From positions 129,011,679-129,075,678 of the forward strand of contig CM045762.1 of assembly GCA_025200525.1 (NCBI GenBank): a DNA stretch of 64,000 bases, given 5' to 3'. The stretch comes from Camellia lanceoleosa (lineage: Eukaryota > Streptophyta > Magnoliopsida > Ericales > Theaceae). The notes under the pieces are model-generated. The model had not been told where the DNA came from. It saw nothing but the letters and a program-made list of their open reading frames with translations, and did no database searches. The position numbers and the translations under genes are program-made. The first letter of the stretch is position 1. Every line of letters starts with the position of its first letter. Below are positions 47,244 to 58,304 of this stretch, piece by piece.

Positions 47244-47776
47244 AAGAGGAAAAACGAGAGAGATTATGATTTGTGAATATGCACAATTAACTATGTTCGT
47301 ACTTTTGATTTGTTATACTACTATCATTCACTGAGCCTTGCTCACTTTACTTTCCTGAATGTTTTATAGGTAACCAGCTTGCGGGTCAACCCTAGGTCAG
47401 CCCAGAAGCCTGTAGCTGAACTCGTTTTGATGAGTCACCCGAAGTGACTCTTTTGTTGTAATGTTGGAAAATCCCTATGATGACATGTTTTATTATAATT
47501 TTGGGAACAACAAATATGTATCTAGGTATTGTTAACACTTAACTTCCGAGTTGATCTCTTTTTGCGTTCAATAATATAAATGGTACCTGGAATGTTATGT
47601 ATGTATAGTAATACAACATAATCCTGGCATTTAGACACAGCTCAATGAATGTTATTCTTCTATTATTTTGCTTCCGTTCAGGCCCCGAGATTGTGTAACA
47701 TTAAATAACTAAGTTAAGGCCTCGAGTTAGGCTGGTCATGTCCAAACTTTTAGGGGCATTTTTGAGTCGTGACAGT

Positions 47777-47793
47777 TGGTATCAGAACACGAG
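47777..47793 (+). other. Primer binding site of chromovirus 2
   Basis: TGGTATCAGAACACGAG, two bases after the 5' LTR. It is the initiator Met-tRNA type with one change (GAA for GAG) from the chromovirus 1 site. Confidence 0.85.
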
Positions 47794-47980
47794 TTATTAC
47801 TCACACACGAGTTCATTGAGCTTTAGAGCGTCTAGAAAAGACTTACGTTGCATGCATGTGATGTTCAGTGTATACAAAATGGTGTGTAGCAGTTAGGTTG
47901 CCCGTGCAATAATTATCGATACCCATCCTTATGCTTACTTTTGCATTCTGTATGTATTATAATTAACCATTATGTAGATC

Positions 47981-48946
47981 ATGGTGAGGACAAGAACGGA
48001 TGATCCAGAAGATGTTACCGATGTACGGTTGGATAGAATGGAAATGATAATTATGGAGATGGCAGAAACTTTGAGGCAACAACAACAGCAGCAGCAGCAA
48101 CAACCACCACCAATACCTGTACCACCGCCAGAGGCACGAGAGTACCAAGCCGAAGATCGGACAATTACACTCACAAAGGAATTCAAAAAGATGAAGCCGC
48201 ATTCATTCAAAGGAGGAATTGAACCAATGAAAGCAGAAGCGTAGGTGTTGGGTATCGAAAAGTTATTTAAGGTTTTTCCTTGTACTGAGGCCCAAAAAGT
48301 GCAACTTGTTGCCTTTACTCTTGAAGACGAGGCACGGAGGTGGTGGATGCTCACAAGAACTGTATATCAAGGGTTAACATGGGATAGGTTTTTGGAGCTG
48401 TTCTATGACAAATATTTTCCTCAAAGTATGCGAGATAAGAAAGTGACCGAGTTTGAGACCTTGAGACAGGGGAACAAGACTGTTGCAGAGTATGAGGCTC
48501 AATTTGCTGAATTGGCCCGTTTCGCACCACATACGGTAGATACGGACTACAAGAAGGCAAGAAAGTTTGAAGGTGGGTTACGGACTGCTATTCTTGACCA
48601 AATTAATGTGTTGAAACTACCTACGTATGTCGATGTGTTGGAAAGGGCAGTGATTGCTGAATGTAATGTTGCCACTCAAAGCCAGGTCTCAGAGTGGAGA
48701 GGGAAAAGACAGAATATTCAAACCTCAAAGGCCTCGATGACACCGCCAAGTAAGAAGTTGAATTCAGGAACTTCTAGTACATCCGCCTCTACCCATGACT
48801 CTGCACCAATTTGTCCGGATTGTGGAAAGAGACATCGTGGGATTTGTTACTGGGTAACAGGGGCATGCTTAAGTGTGGAAAGACAGGTCATTTGGCCAGA
48901 GAATGTCCACAAAAGAATCGACAGAATGGGAATAGAACCACCATGA
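47981..48946 (+). pseudogene. Gag of chromovirus 2 (stop and frameshift)
   Basis: Begins at ATG 47981 with a Gln/Pro-rich stretch (nine Gln around codons 33-41). The frame is interrupted by TAG at 48242-48244, where chromovirus 1 has Trp, and continues in frame from 48245 through the gag core (LEDEARRWWMLTRT). A frameshift near 48865 splits the zinc knuckle: its second half (CGKTGHLAREC) is read in the frame of 48811-49440. Confidence 0.88.
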
Positions 48947-51900
48947 GTTCAGCTGGCTCAACCCCTACCCCAACTACAAAGGCAGCTACGAAACCCACCA
49001 ACACTAAAGATACCCCCAAACAAGGAAGGGTGTTTGAACTGGTTCCGGGCGACGTACAAAATACCAAGGCTATGGTATCAGGTACATTTTCTGTTAATGG
49101 TCATTCCGCACATGTGTTATTTGACTCGGGCTCTACCCATTCCTTTGTATCAAAAGCATTTGCTAGTCATTTAAATAGGCCAATGGAACCACTACCTTAT
49201 GCCTTGTGTGTGTACTCACCATCGGGGGAGTCCATGGTATGTGCGTTTATTTATTTTGCATGTGAAATCCTAATCGGGGATGTTTGGGTAGATGCCAATT
49301 TGTTGCCTCTTGATATGGCTTATTTTGACATAATTTTGGGGATGGATTGGTTAAGCAAGTATCATGCGACTATAAATTGTGTCTCAAAACAAGTTACTTT
49401 CCAACCTCCAGGACAATATGAGTTTATTTTTAAGGGCTAGAGGGTAGTTTCCCCCACCCTATTTGATTTTTGCAATAAAGGCGTGTAAGTTACTACAAAA
49501 AGGTTGTCCAAGATATTTGTGTAGTATTTTGGATAAACAACCGGTGAATAAGGGCATTGATACAATTCCAATTGTGCAGGATTTTTCGAATGTTTTTTCC
49601 AGAAGAGTTACCAGAAAAGCTAGTGGATCGTGAAATTGAGTTTACAATTGATATTGTGCCAGGAACTCAACCTATTTCTAAGACCCCTTATAGAATGTCT
49701 CCCGCTGAAATAAAAGAGTTGAAGGTCCAACTGCAAGACCTCCTTGACAAAGGATTCATTTGCCCAAGTACTTCTTCTTGGAGGGCACCAATCTTTTTTG
49801 TAAAGAAGAAAGATGGGACCCTTCAGTTGTATATAGATTATAGAGAGCTCAATAAAGTAACTATAAAGAATAAATATCCTTTATTCCGGATCGATGATTT
49901 GTTAATCAATTACAGGGTGCACAAGTCTTCTCTAAAATAGATTTGCGGTCTGGGTATCACCAACTAAAGGTTGAAGCTAAGGATATCGAGAAAACTGCCT
50001 TCTGGACCCCGTTACGGACATTATGAATTTCTAGTTATGCCATTTGGGGTCACTAATGCACCAGCGGCCTTCATGGATTTGATGAACCGAGTTTTCAAGC
50101 CCTACCTGGATGACTTTGTGGTTGTATTTATTGATGATATCCTTATTTACTCAACAAGTATGGCAGCTCATGAAAACCATCTACGGTTAATTCTTCAGAC
50201 TCTTCAGGATAAGAAACTGTATGCAAAATTAAAGAAATGTGAATTTTAGTTACATGAAGTAGGATTTTTGGGACATGTGGTGACGAAAGAGGGTGTTGCT
50301 GTTGATCCACACAAAATTGAAGCTATTGTGAATTGGCCGACGCCTACTAATGTGTCAGAAGTCCGTAGTTTCTTGGGTTTGGCCGGATACTACCAACGGT
50401 TTGTTAAAGACTTTTCCAAAATTGTGGTACCACTTACTCAGTTAACCTAGAAAGGTGTTTTGTTTGAATAGTCGGAGCAACGGGAATCTACTTTTCAGGA
50501 ATTGAAGATAAGATTAACTACAGCACCTGTTCTGGCCTTACCATCTGGTAACGAAGGATTTGAGATTTATAGTGACGCTTCTCACAAAGGTTTGGGCTGT
50601 GTACTTATGCAAAATGGAAGGGTTATTGCATATGCCTCTCGTCAACTTAAACCCCATGAAAAGAACTATCTCACACACGAACTTGAGTTGGCTACAGTGG
50701 TCTTTGCTTTCAAAATATGGCATCATTATTTGTATGGAACCAAGTGCAAAGTTTATACCGATCATAAGAGTCTTAAGTATTTCTTCACTCAAAAAGAGTT
50801 GAATATGCGTCAAAGATGGTGGTTGGAGCTTATGAAGGACTATGACCTACAAATCCATTATCACCCGGTAAAGCTAACACGGTTGCCGATGCCCTTAGTC
50901 GAAAAGGTACAGGGAATTTAGTGAGTTTACTCACGAAGCAGAAAGGGCTATTACGTGATTTGGAAAGAATGAATATGGAAATTGTGTTTCATGGCCAAGA
51001 TGCGGTATTAGCAATGATGTCAGCTCAACCGATACTTCTGGAGGAAATCAAGCAACGACAACTAAAAGATGGGACTCTACGGAAAATTTGTGATGAACTG
51101 GAAACGAAACCAAGGCCCGGGTTCGTAACCGAAAATTCGGTATTGAAATTCCAGGGTAGGTGGTGTGTTCCCAACGTGCCAGAAATCAAGAAGAGAATTA
51201 TGGAGGAAGCGCATAGCTCCAAATTTGCGATGCATCCTAGTAGCACAAAAATGTACCACGACTTGAAGCAAAATTTTTGGTGGCAAGGTATGAAAAGGGA
51301 AATTGCAGAATATGTCTCAAAGTGTTTGCAGTGTCAGCAAGTGAAAGTGGAGCACCAAAGACCGGCAAGTCTACTTCAACCCCTTCTAATTCTAGAATGG
51401 AAATGGGAACATTTAACTATAGATTTTATTATAGGTTTACCGCGAACTCCTCGGGGTATGAACTCCATATGGGTCATTATTGATAGACTAACTAAGTTAG
51501 CTCACTTTCTACCTGTAAAGACTCAATACAATGCAGACAAGCTGCCTACTATATATATAGATGAAATTGTGCGACTACATGGCATACCAGTTTCAGTTAT
51601 GTCCAATAAAGATCCAAAGTTTGTATCAAGATTTTGGCGAAGTCTACAAGATGCCTTCAGAACAGAATTGAAATTCAGTACGGCCTTCCACCTTCAGACA
51701 GGTGGTCAATCTGAGAGGACCATACAAACACTGGAAGACATGCTCTGAATGTGTGCTTTGGACTTCAAAGGAAACTGGGAAACTCATCTACCATTAGCGG
51801 AGTTCGCATACAACAATGGTTACCACTCGAGTATAGAAATGGCACCCTATGAAGCTCTATATGGAAGAAAATGTCGCTCTCCCGTGTGCTGGACTGAAGT

Positions 51901-52495
51901 CGGTGACAAATCGTTGATTGGGCCAGAGATTGTGCAATTGACAACAAAGAAAATTAAAACTATCCAAGAAAGGTTAAAAATCGCACAAAGTAGACAAAAG
52001 AGCTATGCAGATCACCGGCGAAGAGACTTAGAGTTCGAAGTGGGTAATCATGTTTTTGTAAAAGTCACACCAATCAAGGAGCACTCAAGATTTGGTAAAA
52101 ATGGTAAGTTAGCACCACAATACGTAGGTCCATTTCAAATCCTAGAAAAGGTAGGTCCAGTAGCCTATCGTGTTGCTCTTCCACCGAATATAGAGCAAGT
52201 GCATAACGTATTCCATGTCTCAATGTTACGAAGTTATTTACAAGATCCAACCCATGTTATAGATTATCAGCAAATTACCTCGGATGATAAATTGATTTAT
52301 GAGGAGAAACCAATTCAGATTCTGGACCGGCAAATGAAACAATTACGAAGTAAAGTGATTCCTATGGTAAAAGTATAATGGCATGAGCATTATGGAAAAG
52401 AAACCACTTGGGAACGAGAGGAGGAAATGAGACAACAGTACCCAGAGTTATTTACGACCGAAGGTAAAACAAGTTTGGGGACCAAACTTATTTAA
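48811..52495 (+). pseudogene. Protease-RT-RNase H-integrase of chromovirus 2 (degraded)
   Basis: Protease DSGSTHS near 49124-49144. A frameshift lies near 49440 and a frameless gap runs to 49557. The RT entry ([16 protein letters not shown]) ends in a frameshift near 49905, then resumes with FIDD near 50130 in the frame starting 49971. In-frame stops lie at 50247 (CEF*), 50448 (LT*) and 50469. RNase H (YSDAS, YTDHKSL) occupies 50502-50880, then comes a frameshift near 50875. The integrase zinc and DDE regions lie at 51180-51745, with a TGA at 51746. The C-terminal part runs to 52375, with TAA at 52376 before the chromodomain-type stretch (ETTWEREEEMRQQYPELF), and the final stop is at 52493-52495. 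It cannot encode a working polyprotein. Confidence 0.9.
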
Positions 52496-52506
52496 GGGGG
52501 GAAGAG
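52494..52506 (+). other. Polypurine tract of chromovirus 2
   Basis: AAGGGGGGAAGAG directly before the 3' LTR, nearly identical to that of chromovirus 1. Confidence 0.85.
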
Positions 52507-54605
52507 TGTAATAACCCGACCCTCTTGTATGCTTTACATTCCTAGTTCTATGAAAAATTACATGTTTAATGTGCAATTCCATGCAAAGTTATGTTTATAT
52601 GTGTGCATTGTTAGATCATTTTTTTTTATCTATTGATTATTAGAACACATTTATTAAAATTAAAATGTTAACTTGGAAATTTAAAGTTATAGAAGCGCAA
52701 TAAACTGAAATTGAGTATGTAAACATGCTAGTGGGAATTTTTAAAGCTACTTGGGAGGTTTGATTGAAAATTTATTTTGTTTCATTCACTAAGGCTCGTT
52801 TGGCAAGTCTAAAAACTAAAGACTTATTTATATGTTCTATAAGTCCCTTTTTGAACTCATCTCCGTAGATGTATTGAGTGGAAATTCTGGAGAGCACCTA
52901 AAAGAGAAAAGAGAGAGGAAGAAAAGAAAAAAGAGGGAGAAAGAGGAAGAACTTGAAGATTGCAGCAATTATTGGGTGGAAGTAAAGCTTAGCCTCAAGT
53001 AAGTGGGAATTAACTAAACTATTCTTAATCCTCCACCCTTTTTGTGTAATCAAGCTTTGGAATGAAGTTCTATACCCATAAAAGTTGGGGTTTAAGAATC
53101 ATTTTCATAGTTTAACTTATTCCATGAAATTGAAAACCTTTTTGAGTAGCTTAAGAGGATTTGCCTTATAATCCTCAAGTTTAGCATGTTTTGAACCCCA
53201 CATGTGGTATCTTCTTGATAGACCATGGAAAGATGAAGTAATATAAGAATATGAGAATCAAGGTGATTATAACTTACTTGATTTTGGGGTTTATGCTATT
53301 TTGATTATTTGTCATGCTATTGTAGTGAAATTATTGAAACAAACCTTGAAAATGCCTTGAAAAAGGGCTGGAGTTTTCTGGAGTTTCGAACTGCCAAACA
53401 GGGTAAATGACCGCACGTGTGAGGGCCCATGGCTGCACGTGCGGAAAGGCACAACCGCATGTGCAGAAAACAAGGGAGAAGGATGGAGCTATACTGCTAA
53501 AAAGGCACATGTGGCCCGCACATGCGACGAGGACTCCCGTACATGCGGCCCAAGTTGGAAAATTTTGCAACTTTCTTTCGCTCTTCTCAACCCCCTGAAT
53601 GTGTTGTTATGTCCATTCGATGTTCCTATAATGTATTTAATTACATGAAACGTAACAAATCGAATGACTAAGAATTGAAAGAAAACTAAGATTAGTGATG
53701 TGCTTACAATTTATGTGCTCTGTGTAGGGCAACCGCAGGAGAGGACCAGCGTTCACCTGCATCACTGTGAGTGATCGTAGCATAATGTTATGCTCTATTC
53801 ACATTTTGTGCTTATATATGCTATCCGAGATCTTATTCACTTTTGTGAGTACCTGATGTTATATACGATATGTCTGATATATGTTTGAACCTTGATATAT
53901 GAGATATGGACCTGAGGTCGTTCTGTATTATGATGGGCTTGAGGCCGTTCCGTATTATGATGGGCCTAAGGTCGTTCTGTATTATGATAAGCCTAAGGCC
54001 GTTCTGTATTATGATGGGCCTAAGGCCGTTCTGTATTATCTGTTGGGCCTAAGGCCGTTCTATCTTATATGGGCCCGAGGCCGTTTAGGAGAGGAAAAAC
54101 GAGGGAGATTATGATTTGTGAATATGCACTGTTAACCATGTTCGTACTTTTGATTTGTTTGTACTACTATCATTCACTGAGCCTTGTTCACTCTACTTTC
54201 TTGAATGTTTTGTAGGTAACCAGCTTGCGGGTCAACCCTAGGTCAGCCCAGAAGCTTGTAGCTGAACTCGTTTTGATGAGTCACCCGAAGTGACTCTTTT
54301 GTTGTAATGTTGGAAAATCCCTATGATGACATGTTTTATTATAATTTTGGGAACAACAGATATGTATATAGGTATTGTTAATACTTAACTTCCGAGTTGA
54401 TCCCTTTTTACGTTTAGTAATATAAATGGTACCTGGATTGTTATGTATGTATAGTAATAAAACATAATCCTGGCATTTAGACACAGCTCAATGAATGCTA
54501 TTCTTCTATTATTTTGCTCCCGTTCAGGCCCCGAGATTGTGTAACATTAAATAACTAAGTCAAGGCCTCGAGTTAGGCCGGTCATGTCAGGTTTGGGTCG
54601 TGACA
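52507..54605 (+). repeat. 3' LTR of chromovirus 2
   Basis: 2,099 bp with seven 27-bp tandem units (53907-54086) and the eroded CACGTG-type cluster (53410-53552). Confidence 0.9.
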
Positions 54606-54690
54606 GGCCCACTCATGTATGTGTCAAATTTGTGAGGGTCTTATGGAGGTCTTGTAGGGGTGAAAGTCTTAATCATTGTTCTTTTTCTTT

Positions 54691-54885
54691 AGAAAATGTT
54701 TAGGACCCTTTTTGGGGGATAACCCTCACACTCCCAAAGTGATCATAACCCTCCATATATGTGTGGGGCCATAAAAATAAACCCAAAATATACCTCAAAT
54801 TAAGGCACAACAGTCACAGCTGTGCTAAAAGCACAGCAATGACCCTTAATCCTTTGGCCAACACTTTGTAGACACACCCAATCAA
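54691..54885. other. Spacer between the two duplication units
   Basis: About 195 bp. It includes a third partial copy of the unit-end sequence (AAAGTGATCATAACCCTCCA) and the palindrome-like CACAGCTGTGCTAAAAGCACAG. No gene. Confidence 0.5.
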
Positions 54886-56949
54886 TTAAAGCCCCTTCAC
54901 ATTCCTTTTGTCTCACTCTACCCCAACCCAACCCAACCCAACCCAATCCAATTTCCCTAGGCTAGTCAATATAAATTGTTAACCCCTTCCCCTTTCTCTT
55001 CCCTTTCCCACCCCAACGCAACCCAACCCAACCCAACCCTATCCAATTCCCTTGGGTTAGTCAATATTAATTGTTAGCAGATATAGATAGATGGCAAGGT
55101 TGTTGAAAATCAAAGTTTAAATTATAAAAATTAGAAACACATTTTAATTTCATAAAAGGTTAAATCTTGGGATTTTTTTTTGCAATTTTCCCTATAAAAA
55201 AATTGAGGGAAATTATAAAAAAAACAAAAATCTCAAAGTATAACCCTTTTAACAAAATAAATCTTGAGTTTTTAATTTTATCAATTTAAATCCTAAACTT
55301 TTAATTTATTTTCAATTTATACCATTTTCGTATTTTCATTACGTAAAACCAATTGGAAAAGAGCATTTTAGACGTTAAATTTAATAGAAAATGGTATTTT
55401 GAACATTTTATGTACACTTACATTGAGTTTAATAACTAAATACACTTTGTTTTTTTTTCTTCTTTTTTTTTATATCAATTTTACTTAATGGAAATAGGGT
55501 AGTAGTTTAGATTGAAAATAAAAATAAAAAATAAAAATTAAGATTTAAACTTACAAAATAAAAGACTAAGAATTTATTTTGTTATAAGAGTCAAACTTTA
55601 GATTTTTTTTTTTTTTGGAGGGGGGGCCGGAGGGGTCAATTTTCCCAAAAAAATTGACAATTATGTCATACATGAGCAGGCTCCATAAGATCGTAGAAGT
55701 TCCAACCAATAAAAATTCCAATAAACCTACAAAAATGATAAAGGCCCAACAAAGATTACTTGTTTTTCGAAACCTCTTTATAAGTTTTATCCATATATGT
55801 TTAGATCACCAACTCATACTTGATTGCATTTTATTGGAATCGAAAAACCCAAATGAATGTAGCTTTCCTATTATTATTGAATTAAAATCACAATCATGAC
55901 ATTCTTTCTCTCTCACTGCACATCTCGAAATGCTTTCACATCTTGTTAACCCGAAATGGCTTGAGAGAGAAAATGTTCATTTTTTTAGGGTACTCCCCGA
56001 AATAGATTCAGTGAAGATAGGGTGGGGCTTAGAGCTCAAAAGATTAGAATATGTGGTTACATAATACCAATCAAGCAGCTTTAATGTTAGATCATGTAAT
56101 AGTCATCTTGATAAGAAATTCTCTGCATGATAAAATGGGAAACACAATGAATTGGGTAGGGCACCTCATTTACATGCGTGCCAGAGTTCTTTTAGGGGAG
56201 TCCATCGTGCAAACCAAACATGAAACTTAGTTTCATTTGGCTCCGTTAGAGTGAATTTTGACTATTAGACAGTGAAATTTCACTATTTTTATTTTAAAGA
56301 AAGTGAACTTTTCAATGGAGGGGTAAAACTTGCAAAATCAAGAGAATACAAATACTAAGTACCTAGTTTAAGGCAGCAAAATTCCAAATATACTTTTTTG
56401 AAATGAAAAATCAATTACCGACTATGCAAAATACTCATTCAAATGCAAAACAATCACCTCACAATAAAACTATGAACAACTTATAATCAGCAGGTCTCAA
56501 AAGCAATACAATGATTTACACCTAATTAAGGACACCATCACAATGCAGGGACAATAGTTCCAATGGAAAGTATTGTTGTTAAGAAGTCACTCTGTTTCTT
56601 TATGAATGAATTGTAAAATAACTGAAGTTGTTAACATGCTTTTTTCTCTTCATGCTGGAGAAAAAAATCAAGGTGTAATGATCGAAAATAGCTTCCATTC
56701 AAGTCTTCTAGAAAAAAGTTTCAACAACCTTCCACCACCATTGCTGTACACTCGCCTTTCAAAACAACCCAACTGTCTTAACTACAGAAAACTAACTCTA
56801 ATCAAGAACTAGACAAAGAACAAAAGCAAACTAGGTAATTAACTAAACCACTAACCATGTCAGAACGGACTAAACAACACAAGTTTACTGTTTCTTAGTC
56901 CAAACAATAACAAACTGATAAAAACTTAAACAGGAAACCTGTCAAGAAC

Positions 56950-58304
56950 TCACAATGATTTCATGTTATAATGGCGTGCCAAGCGATTTGCACTTCCATC
57001 ATTTAGAACACCCTCTATCAGCTTGTACTTCTCATAATTCGCCTTCAGAGTCTCCGCCTGTTTGTTTGCAAGCTTCTCTTCCTGTGCTAGTTGAACCTGA
57101 GACAAAAAATACTAAATAATTGAATACAAGAAATAAAAATCACAGGTTACTTTTTTTTGGGTAAATTACACTTCTTTTCTTTTTGATAACTCGGTATCCG
57201 GCCCATTGAACCAACTAATCTAAAAGACCAATCCCACCGTCCACTTGCGGGGGTCTCAATTAAACCAAAGGCTTTGGCCTGTATGGACCGACCCCAAAAA
57301 AATTATTTGCACCTAGGAGGTTTCAAACCTGAGATCTTGGAGGAAGCACACCCCCGGCCCCAAGCATTGACCACGGGGGCAACCCCTTGAGGTTAGGTAA
57401 ATTACACTTTTGAACGAAATTTGATTTACTCGATATTGTTTAAACAATTTGGTCACTATACTTTTAGCCTAGTTTCAATTTGGTCCTTCCATTTAAATTG
57501 GACGTTGAAATTGGCAATTTTGTTACACATGTCACTCTCCTAAGATGTACATGTAGAAGAAATTGACAGTCATTTAGACAGAATGATCAAATTGAAACTA
57601 CCCTTAAAGTGTAGGGACCAAATTGTTCAAATTCAAACAATAAGAACCAAAGTGAAATTTTAGTCAAATTATAGGTGCTGAAAAGTGTAATTTATCCTTT
57701 TCTTTTTATACAGCAACATAGCAAATTGTATTGTGAAAGTGGCAGGGAGGCACAACCCACAGACAACCAAACAAAAAGGAAAAATAAATAAATAAATAAC
57801 AGAAAGGTTTCCACAGAAAATAAGATACACAGTGGAAATTAAAGATATGCTAGAATTCACCTTGAGTGCAAATGAAGATTCCGCTGCATGTTTCCTGGTC
57901 AGAAGCTTAAGTTCCTTCGCCACTTTAAAATCAGGGTCTTGTGGGTCCAACCAATGGAATTTTATCTTCTTCCCGGGCTTTCTTGGGTGGTCATCAAACA
58001 TCTCCATTTCAGCAGCACGAGCCTGGACAGGCCTTGGCATCCCAGACATCATGAATGGGAAATTACCCATCTCTGACACAATTTGTTTGGCCTGCTTTGA
58101 ATTTTCCATCTCCACCAAAGCACAGCGTGGTATGTTCCTCGGCTCTGTGTAATTTGGAATGAACTGAACTTTCTCAACATTCCCAAATTGATTGAGTGCT
58201 GTTCTTAGCACAGCTTCAGTGACCTGAGGTGAGAGGTTGTCAATGTAAACATTCCTCCTAACCTTCTCCTCAAATGCAGCATACTCTGCTTCCTCTGAAC
58301 CCAT
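56950..58304 (-). CDS. RRM protein resembling AIPP1/EDM3, copy B
   Basis: Exons 57861-58304 and 56950-57096 with the same phase-0 intron as copy A give 196 residues. The RRM motifs (VYIDNL, CALVEM) and basic segment are intact. By eye, nine residues differ from copy A: D2G, S57N, R94Q, R112K, R117H, V146A, Q160K, I164T and E173K. None falls in the RNP strings. Twelve bases differ in the 444-nt first coding exon. No stop, frameshift or splice damage is visible, so both copies may be functional. The frame continuing past the donor to 57669 is intron read-through. As for copy A, the expected role is nuclear RNA/chromatin-linked transcript processing with EDM2- and ASI1-type partners. This rests on remembered family resemblance. 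Confidence 0.85.
57159..57697. mobile_element. Mutator-type MITE in the coding intron, unit B
   Basis: Orthologue of 36687-37223, with ends GGGTAAATTACAC and inverted GGATAAATTACACTTTTCAG. It carries the same nested SINE. Confidence 0.65.
57172..57397 (-). mobile_element. SINE nested in the coding intron, unit B
   Basis: Orthologue of 36700-36922. The box B complement is slightly altered (GTTTCAAACCT on the plus strand), and the target duplication TAAATTACAC lies at 57162-57171 and 57398-57407. Confidence 0.82.

Larger units (their letters stand above)
45701..47774 (+). repeat. 5' LTR of chromovirus 2
   Basis: 2,074 bp, TGTAATAACCC...GTCGTGACA, the same termini as chromovirus 1. It holds a GCACGTGC palindrome cluster (46631-46760) and a 27-bp tandem array (47110-47240). 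Confidence 0.9.
45701..54605 (+). mobile_element. Ty3/gypsy chromovirus 2 (Tekay/Del-like), degraded
   Basis: A plus-strand element of 8,905 bp with LTRs at 45701-47774 and 52507-54605, an exact 5-bp target duplication GGCCC (45696-45700, 54606-54610), a Met-type primer site and a polypurine tract. Domain order equals chromovirus 1, but gag-pol has stops and frameshifts. LTR copies differ by indels, such as about 24 bp near 46335-46360 and two extra tandem units in the 3' LTR, so it is clearly older than chromovirus 1. It inserted near the right end of duplication unit A. Unit B lacks it. Confidence 0.92.
34352..54690. repeat. Tandem duplication unit A (with later insertions)
   Basis: From TTAAAGCCCCTTCACATTC onward this region aligns in the same orientation with 54886-63803, covering the RRM gene, its promoter and flanking MITEs. 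Removing the retrotransposon at 45701-54605 restores continuity: the sequence right of it (ACTCATGTATGTG..., TCTTAATCATTGTTC) matches the end of unit B. Unit A is about 11.4 kb without that element. Confidence 0.88.

Noticed and set aside
34384..55040. AACCC runs as interstitial telomere sequence
   Set aside because: The period is five bases (AACCC), not the plant telomeric TTTAGGG, and the tracts are short.
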